37,593 bases of DNA from Desulfobacterales bacterium (GTDB taxonomy: Bacteria > Desulfobacterota > UBA8473): the NCBI GenBank assembly GCA_016209225.1, contig JACQWO010000049.1:1-37593 (forward strand), given 5' to 3'. Below are positions 33,065 to 37,593 of this stretch, piece by piece. How positions within the stretch are numbered: the first letter of the stretch is position 1; each line of letters opens with the position of its first letter. The notes under the pieces are model-generated. The model was not told where the DNA came from. It was given only the letters and a program-made list of their open reading frames with translations, and ran no database searches. A program made the position numbers and the translations under genes.

Positions 33065-33091
33065 TCATTCCCGCGGAGGCGGGAATCCAGA
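33065..33091. repeat. REP-like palindrome
   Basis: CATTCCCGCGGAGGCGGGAA followed by TCCAG is a short GC-rich hairpin of the common extragenic CATTCCCGC-GCGGGAATCC type found across proteobacteria. It lies upstream of the lipoprotein gene. Confidence 0.65.
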
Positions 33092-33125
33092 TATTTTCAA
33101 ACTAATTAATATTATGGCACATGTC

Positions 33126-33192
33126 GCCTAACGTTTCTGGTGCAAAAGGAGTCCGAAGGATTTGGACAATAGTCTTTCGCAACGTGTTGGGC
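33126..33192 (-). other. Integron attC site (attC2), downstream of mazF
   Basis: A 67-bp site on the minus strand with R'' GCCCAAC, R' GTTAGGC (perfect consensus), inner arms GTTGCGAAAG and CTTTTGCACC pairing with one unpaired G, and a central GTCC-AAATCCTTC-GGAC hairpin. It is homologous along its length to attC3 (34273-34338), including AACACGTT, GTCCAAA and CTTTTG. It begins about 27 bp after the mazF stop, the normal place for a cassette attC. Confidence 0.8.
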
Positions 33193-33218
33193 GAAGTCGC
33201 TTTATCAAATAATATCTC

Positions 33219-33575
33219 TTACTTTAATTCAAGAGCATCCTTAAGACATTCGTTAACTTTACGAATTCCATTCTCAGAGAGTATTCCAATGTCCTTTATA
33301 ATCATTGACTTGTTTATAGTTAGTAAAGACTTACATTTCACAACTGAAGGCACCTTTATTCCTGTTTCGACAATCTCATCACCTTCTATTAAATATTGGG
33401 TAGGTTCTTGACTTCTTGAGATATTAGACGTGCAGACGGCAATAATTAAATCATCGAGTCTTTTATTGTTCAAATCCTTTGAAACGATTAAGCATGGTCT
33501 AAGTTTGGACTCTTTTAATTCTGATGTAGGCATTGGAACTTTGCAAAGGACAATATTACCCCTGCTTAATTTCAT
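33219..33575 (-). CDS. PemK/MazF-family toxin
   Basis: A 118-residue type II toxin of the PemK/MazF family, ribosome-independent mRNA endonucleases. It opens MKLSRGNIVLCKVP and has the KLRPCLIVSKDLNN segment, DDLIIAVCTSNI and the PSVVKCKSLLTINKSMI strand typical of the SH3-like MazF fold. The ATG at 33575 lies inside the end of the antitoxin gene (20-bp overlap) with GAGG upstream, so translation is coupled; a longer frame to 33602 is less likely. attC2 follows directly. Confidence 0.88.
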   Translation of the reverse strand: MKLSRGNIVLCKVPMPTSELKESKLRPCLIVSKDLNNKRLDDLIIAVCTSNISRSQEPTQYLIEGDEIVETGIKVPSVVKCKSLLTINKSMIIKDIGILSENGIRKVNECLKDALELK

Positions 33576-33777
33576 CTTTAAAGACCTCATCATAAATATC
33601 ATTTTCAGAACTTAGCCAATCCATATAAGTTCTTGAGCCAGCCTGCATTCTGAAGATATCTTCCATTTCTTCCTTATTTTTTAAATAGTTGGCAAAATCT
33701 ATTATCTCACTCAATTTACTCTCTGATAGGACTTTGATTATTTCATCAAGCTTTTGCTTAGCTTCGGAGATTTGCAT
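33556..33777 (-). CDS. Antitoxin of the MazF-like toxin
   Basis: A 73-residue acidic protein starting MQISEAKQKLDEIIKVLSES with an internal FANYLKNKEEMEDIF helix and an acidic tail that likely masks the toxin. This architecture is typical of antitoxins partnered with PemK/MazF toxins in anaerobes, but I cannot name the family. The ATG at 33777 has GAGGTGG upstream; an open frame further up would overlap the ParE remnant and is not preferred. It overlaps the toxin start by 20 bp. Confidence 0.8.
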   Translation of the reverse strand: MQISEAKQKLDEIIKVLSESKLSEIIDFANYLKNKEEMEDIFRMQAGSRTYMDWLSSENDIYDEVFKDEIKQG

Positions 33778-33793
33778 ATTACCACCTCTTGAG

Positions 33794-33994
33794 TTATTCA
33801 TTAAAGAATATTTCTCGTATAGTTGGTTCACCAATCTCGGGAACGATTCTTCCAATCTCAGGGAAGATAGTTAATTTCTCGGATTTCTCAATTATTTCAA
33901 GGGATACCTTCTTCGCATAGAATTTGGAATCCCTTGCAATGTAATCATGAATCTGCTTTAAATCATGTTTTGCGGGCGTTGTCCACTTTACCAC
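33794..33994 (-). pseudogene. C-terminally truncated RelE/ParE toxin
   Basis: A 66-residue RelE/ParE-like toxin fragment beginning (GTG start) MVKWTTPAKHDLKQIHDYIA with the family's FPEIGRIVPE and IREIFFNE segments. In full-length relatives (about 95-100 aa) the FFNE is followed by YRIIY and two more strands that carry the active-site region; here a TAA comes immediately after FFNE. The missing third suggests an inactive toxin. The start GTG overlaps the antitoxin stop. The next 16 bp lead straight to the second antitoxin, so a deletion probably joined two toxin-antitoxin modules. Confidence 0.75.
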
Positions 33995-34167
33995 GTTTGC
34001 ATTTCTCTTTTTAAGTCTTCAGGAGAAATTGTGTCGTCACATTCCGCCGCTTCTCTGCCTTTTTTGACCTTGTCAATCACATAAAGTTCATACATTATAT
34101 CATCAATATTTGCGGTATCAGGCAGTTTTGAAATTACCTTGATGGCTTCTTGTTTTAGGGCTTCCAT
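33988..34167 (-). CDS. ParD-like antitoxin, 59 aa
   Basis: A 59-residue gene below common length cut-offs. It begins MEALKQEAIKVISKLPDTAN, continues with IDDIMYELYVIDKVKKGREA and ends SPEDLKREMQTW. This pattern (amphipathic helix, IxDIMYELYVxxKVxxG, acidic tail) is that of the small antitoxins seen upstream of RelE/ParE toxins. AGGAGG lies eight bases before the ATG. Its TAA overlaps the toxin's GTG start by 4-5 bases, the usual coupling. With its partner truncated it may now be a solitary antitoxin. Confidence 0.8.
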   Translation of the reverse strand: MEALKQEAIKVISKLPDTANIDDIMYELYVIDKVKKGREAAECDDTISPEDLKREMQTW

Positions 34168-34272
34168 TATTTATACCTCCTGTACCATTAAAACACCTTA
34201 AATTATTTTACCATTTTATGGCGATTTTGGTTGTTGTATCGGATATCCTGTCTTTTTAAGGAGCACAATTTC

Positions 34273-34338
34273 ACATAACATTTAAGGCCAAAAGAAGCCC
34301 AAGGGGTTTGGACGGAACTTTTTTGGAACGTGTTACCT
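34273..34338 (-). other. Integron attC site (attC3), degenerate, downstream of the ankyrin gene
   Basis: A 66-bp site on the minus strand homologous to attC2, with R'' AGGTAAC, R' GTTATGT, inner arms GTTCCAAAAAAG and CTTCTTTTGGCC and a central GTCCAAACCCCTTGGGC hairpin. R boxes deviate from GTTRRRY/RYYYAAC at one or two bases. It begins about 16 bp after the ankyrin gene's restored stop. Confidence 0.65.
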
Positions 34339-34354
34339 GTCTGTTGCGGGTAAT

Positions 34355-34724
34355 TCAAAATTCAATAAATAGAACCGTCCCCTTTACTACTACTCTATTT
34401 ATATCGGCACCACAGTTTAACAAGGCATCTACAACCGTGGAATTGCCCTTTCTTGTCGTTCTGTCAATGCGGTGCCTCCGAAATAAGAATTTACATCAAT
34501 GCCGTAAGCTAATAATATCTCAACAATTTTATCATGGCCCTCTCTCGTGGCCAAATTTAATAATGGGTCAAGATTTGGCAGCGGCTCATTTATATCGATT
34601 TTAGCATTATCGCATCGTTTAATGAGTGTTTCTACCAAAGAGATGTCGCCTTTTTTACTGCACCCCATAATTCAATTTTGAGACGCTTTGTTTTACCTTG
34701 AGAAAACCAATTTATCAATTTCAT
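34355..34724 (-). pseudogene. Ankyrin-repeat protein gene with two frame breaks
   Basis: From ATG 34724 (GGAGG eight bases upstream) the frame reads MKLINWFSQGKTKRLKIELW then GAVKK. It must shift -1 at GTA-AAA-AAG (about 34645) to continue as GDISLVETLIKRCDN, through an ankyrin repeat (PLLNLATREGHDKIVEILLA then YGIDVN). It shifts -1 again near 34465 to continue as TRKGNSTVVDALLNCGADIN and end at 34355. Restored length is about 123 residues, with two to three ankyrin repeats. The first break is exactly an A_AAA_AAG slippery heptamer. Small ankyrin proteins bind other proteins; no partner is evident. It is probably a cassette gene, followed by attC3. Confidence 0.65.
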
Positions 34725-34870
34725 GTTATACCTCCATCTTACCATTACCCGTAATTTACCATTGGACCCGACCCACGCCGTGAACTCATAGTCGGACTAC
34801 AGGGAGCTTCAATTTCTCTCCCTGAGCAGATAACGTTGTTCTAACTGTACTTGGTGCTTTTAGCATCCTA

Positions 34871-36076
34871 TCATCCCCTATTTTTCATAGCGTGTATTCT
34901 TAACCTGAGGGCATTTGTTTTGATAAAACCTTCAGCGTCTTTTTGGTTATAAACAGTATCCTTCTCAAAGGTAGCAAAATCATGGTGATAGAGAGATTTA
35001 GGCGATTTTCAACCCACTACAAGGCAATTGCCCTTGTATAACTTTAGTCTCACCGTTCCACAAACATCCTTTTGTGTCTCATCGATTGTCTTTCTTAAGA
35101 TGTCCATCTCCGGTGAGAACCAGTAACCATTGTAGATCAGCTCTGAGTATTTTGGGATCAAAGAATCCCTGAGGTGCATAACCTCCCTATCCATTGTTAT
35201 GGATTCCATAGCCCTATGGGCGGTATGCAAGATGGTTCCTCCAGGTGTTTCATATACACCACGGGATTTCATGCCCACATATCTGTTCTCTACCATGTCA
35301 ACCCGCCCTATCCCGTTTCTGCCACCCAGGTTATTGAGATGCTTCAATAGATTTGCAGGACTCTCCTTCTCACCGTCAACGGCTGTTGGAATGCCTGCTT
35401 TAAACTCAATCTCAAGGTAAGCAGCCTTGTCTGGCGCATCTTCGGGAGATACTGAGAGAATGTACATGTCTTCGCTGGGTTCTATCCATGGGTCCTCAAG
35501 GATACCCCCCTCGAAACTTATATGGAACAGGTTTCGATCACTACTGTATGGTTTTTCTTCTGTTATAGTAACCGGGATTTCGTGTTTCTTTGCATATTCG
35601 ATAAGTGACTTGCGGGAATCAAACTCCCACTCTCTCCACGGGGCGACAATTTTGATGTGAGGGTCGAGGGAGAGATATGTTAGCTCAAATCTGACCTGGT
35701 CATTTCCTTTACCTGTTGCCCCATGACATACTGCATCTGCCCCTTCCTTCTTGGCAATCTCAATCTGTTTTTTTGCGATTAGAGGTCTGGCAATGGATGT
35801 CCCCAATAGGTATCCACCTTCATAGACAGCATTTGCCTTTACCATGGGGAATATATAATCACTCACGAATTCCTCTTGGAGATCCTCAATATAAACCTTA
35901 CATGCCCCTGTCTTTATTGCCTTCTCTTCTAAATTTTCCAGCTCCTCTGCCTGTCCTAGATTGGCAGTATAGGCGACAACATCACAGCCGTATGTCTCTA
36001 TCAGCCACTTCAGTATAACAGAGGTGTCTAAGCCTCCGGAATATGCCAGGACTACCTTATTTATTTTTGATTTCAT
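34871..36076 (-). pseudogene. argG: Argininosuccinate synthase with an in-frame TGA (codon 356)
   Basis: ArgG joins citrulline and aspartate with ATP in arginine synthesis. The frame from 36076 shows the ATP loop [56 protein letters not shown] and [18 protein letters not shown]. It hits TGA at 35009-35011 after 355 residues. The same frame then continues 45 codons as [38 protein letters not shown], to a second TGA at 34871; this is the normal family C-terminus and gives the normal length of about 400. The TGA replaces the conserved Arg of VVGRKSP, a one-base change from CGA. It is either a nonsense mutation, a sequence error, or a readthrough site. The truncated protein would lack the C-terminal oligomerisation helix. 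Confidence 0.85.
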
Positions 36077-36102
36077 CTTGATGACCCCGTCTATTTATCT
36101 TA

Positions 36103-37293
36103 TTAAAGTCTAGAAAATACGTCGTCTAAGATTCTAACCATTATATCCACTTCCCCTTTAGTGGCTATAAGGGGGGGGAGAAAGCGAAGGGTTTTACCCA
36201 TTGTGCAGTTGATCAGGAGACCCCTCTTGAGGCATTCTTTTACAACATCACCACCATCAAATCCTAGCTCCATCCCGAGGATAAGCCCCTTACCTTTAAG
36301 GTCTTTAACAAAGGGATACTTCTGCTTCAATTCATTAAGCTTTTGGGAAAGGTAGTTCCCTACCTCAATACAGTTTCCCAAAACCCCATTGTCTAAAATA
36401 GTGTTTATAGTAGCTAAAGCAGAGGCAGCTACCACAGGATTTCCTCCAAAGGTTGAGGCATGAGAGCCGGGAGAGAAACTCTTGGCTATTTCTTCCCTTG
36501 CCAGCATGGCACCTATGGGCAATCCTCCTGCCAGCCCCTTAGCAAGGGTTATAATATCAGGCTCTACATCATAGCCCTCATAAGCGAACAGGGTTCCTGT
36601 TCTTCCTATCCCCACCTGAACCTCGTCGAATATAAGCAACAAGTCGTGACCATCACAGATTTTTCTAAGCCCTTTTAAATAGTTATCCGACGGGCAGTTT
36701 ACTCCGCCTTCTCCTTGAATTGGTTCAACCATAACAGCACAGGTTGCGTCATCAATGGCTTCCTCTATTGCTTCCAGGTCATTGAATTCTGTATATTTAA
36801 AACCCGGGAGTAAGGGTTCAAAACCGTTGCGGAACTTCTCCTGTCCTGTTGCAGTAATAGTGGCTATGGTTCGGCCATGAAAGGAGTTTACCATAGTTAT
36901 GATTTCGAATCTCTCATGCCCTCTTTTCTCCTTGGCATACTTGCGAGCCAACTTAATTGCCGCTTCGTTTGCCTCTGCTCCACTGTTACAAAAAAACACC
37001 CTGTCTGCAAAAGAGTTTTCCACTAAGAGCTTTGCTAAGTTAGTTTGAGGCTCCGTATAGTAGAGGTTTGATACGTGTATAAGGGTATCGGCCTGTTCTT
37101 TTATTGCCTTTACAACATTAGGATGGCAGTGCCCTAAGTTGCATACTGCCAGCCCACCGACAAAATCAAGATACTCTTTACCCTCGGAGTCCCATAACTT
37201 ACAGCCAGAGCCTTTTACAATTACCACAGGTAAACGGGAATAGGTGGAAGCAATATATTGATCTGAAAGATTCATTAGTTGGTTTGGAATCAT
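36103..37293 (-). CDS. argD: Acetylornithine aminotransferase
   Basis: A 396-residue class III PLP aminotransferase that makes N-acetylornithine in arginine synthesis (and may also serve succinyl-DAP in other lineages). Visible are YLDFVGGLAVCNLGHCHP, CNSGAEANEAAIKLAR, the PLP lysine in ITLAKGLAGGLPIGAM, FDEVQVGIGRTG and HASTFGGNPVVAASAL. Length is normal. GAGAGGAG lies about 19 bases before the ATG at 37293, a long spacing, so the exact start is uncertain (ATG at 37275 is also possible). It is 26 bp upstream of argG; argF, often between them, is absent. Confidence 0.94.
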   Translation of the reverse strand: MIPNQLMNLSDQYIASTYSRLPVVIVKGSGCKLWDSEGKEYLDFVGGLAVCNLGHCHPNVVKAIKEQADTLIHVSNLYYTEPQTNLAKLLVENSFADRVFFCNSGAEANEAAIKLARKYAKEKRGHERFEIITMVNSFHGRTIATITATGQEKFRNGFEPLLPGFKYTEFNDLEAIEEAIDDATCAVMVEPIQGEGGVNCPSDNYLKGLRKICDGHDLLLIFDEVQVGIGRTGTLFAYEGYDVEPDIITLAKGLAGGLPIGAMLAREEIAKSFSPGSHASTFGGNPVVAASALATINTILDNGVLGNCIEVGNYLSQKLNELKQKYPFVKDLKGKGLILGMELGFDGGDVVKECLKRGLLINCTMGKTLRFLPPLIATKGEVDIMVRILDDVFSRL

Positions 37294-37395
37294 CGGGTTA
37301 GTAATTAGTCTCCTCTCAATTGGGTTGAAGAATTTTATGACACAAATAACATAATCTTTGGTGATAAATCAACCAAAATATAGACCAGCATTAAG

Positions 37396-37455
37396 GGTTG
37401 ACGAACTCGTAAAAAGCTAAATTAAGGATTGATGAACTCGTATAAAGTCATGACT
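37396..37455. repeat. Isolated ends of the MITE-like repeat
   Basis: The word TTGACGAACTCGTAAAAAG (from about 37398) and, 35 bp later, TTGATGAACTCGTATAAAGT are two direct copies of the terminal motif of the repeats at 6891-7036 and 13240-13393, without the interior. They lie in the gap upstream of argD. Confidence 0.55.
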
Positions 37456-37562
37456 TTTAAGTAGTTGAAATAATTACAAAAAGGTGTATTTTTTGTTTGC
37501 TTTTCTCTTTACATTTTGGTATAAAAAAGCCAGATAATCAACCAAATTGTAGGTGAAAAGCA

Positions 37563-37593
37563 TGATACATATCAAAGACCATAGACAGATGGA
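37563..37593 (+). CDS. Start of a possible IS transposase (cut by window edge)
   Basis: The last 31 bases open with ATG and read MIHIKDHRQM, with AGGTG about nine bases upstream. Several DDE transposase families of anaerobes start with MIHIKD- or MVHIKD-like residues (recollection). With only ten codons this is a suggestion; the frame runs off the window. Confidence 0.3.

Noticed and set aside
33027-33068. Upstream ATG for the lipoprotein
   Set aside because: It would put 14 residues before the basic N-terminus of the signal peptide; ATG 33026 has a better ribosome site.
34750-34850. A fourth attC or an attI upstream of the ankyrin gene
   Set aside because: GTTATCT and GTTAGAA boxes and a CAGGGAG/CTCCCTG hairpin are present, but no paired R''/L'' arms could be drawn.
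35009-35011. Selenocysteine or Trp recoding of the argG TGA
   Set aside because: The family residue is a conserved Arg, not Cys/Sec or Trp, and other genes in the window use TGA as a stop and TGG for Trp.

Overview
The window looks like chromosome from an anaerobic, Desulfobacterota (Deltaproteobacteria)-like bacterium. The evidence is gene content: a pyruvate/2-oxoacid:ferredoxin oxidoreductase, an Ahb-type siroheme decarboxylase, a family III CoA-transferase beside an acyl-CoA dehydrogenase, the LL-diaminopimelate aminotransferase (DapL) lysine route, MobA/MobB and a DUF3786 protein. Genus cannot be told from the sequence alone.

Layout. 1-3.6 kb (minus): an unknown protein, a TetR regulator, a small LSm-like protein and adenine deaminase. 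3.8-8.6 kb (plus): a signalling cluster with a membrane PAS histidine kinase, a single-domain response regulator and a REC-PAS-kinase hybrid. 8.7-12 kb (plus): siroheme decarboxylase, metG and an atypical malate/lactate dehydrogenase. 12.1-13.1 kb (minus): PilZ and sedoheptulose-7-phosphate isomerase. 13.5-15.5 kb (plus): dUTPase, an HD phosphohydrolase and a Nudix CoA pyrophosphatase. 15.5-18.4 kb (minus): oxidoreductase subunits gamma and delta plus a fused alpha-beta chain. 18.7-22.6 kb: CoA-transferase, then divergently acyl-CoA dehydrogenase, mobB and mobA. 22.7-24.4 kb (minus): tRNA-Gly and tRNA-Cys, pgsA, a lytic transglycosylase and a TRASH-domain protein. 24.6-29.4 kb (minus): folK, dapL, dapB, dapF and lysA. 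29.5-34.8 kb: an accessory island. 34.9-37.3 kb (minus): argG and argD. The last bases may start an IS transposase.

The accessory island between argG and lysA is the most unusual part. It holds three sites with the architecture of integron attC sites, all in one orientation and with no integrase in view, so it resembles a CALIN (attC cluster lacking an integrase). One site belongs to a 2.0-kb cassette carrying a SIR2-domain protein of the anti-phage NADase type. The stop codon of that gene lies in the R'' box, and the cassette's 5' boundary is the exact complement of its own R'' box. The other two sites are homologous to each other and bound a segment with a ParD/ParE-like pair (toxin truncated) and a MazE/MazF-like pair. 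A frame-disrupted ankyrin gene precedes the outer site. The SIR2 cassette and the DUF3786 gene also lie inside a 3,022-bp unit with ISL3-like terminal inverted repeats and an 8-bp near-perfect target duplication, but no transposase.

The argG gene next to the island has an in-frame TGA where the family has a conserved Arg, with 45 well-conserved codons continuing after it. argH, argF and dapA are not seen where such clusters often carry them.

Intergenic gaps carry several palindromic elements. Two families share the same 12-bp ends but have different interiors, one keeping a remnant of a four-helix-bundle (S23/IVP) gene and the other a short ORF possibly from a GxxExxY gene. A third, MITE-like family has two full copies and isolated ends.
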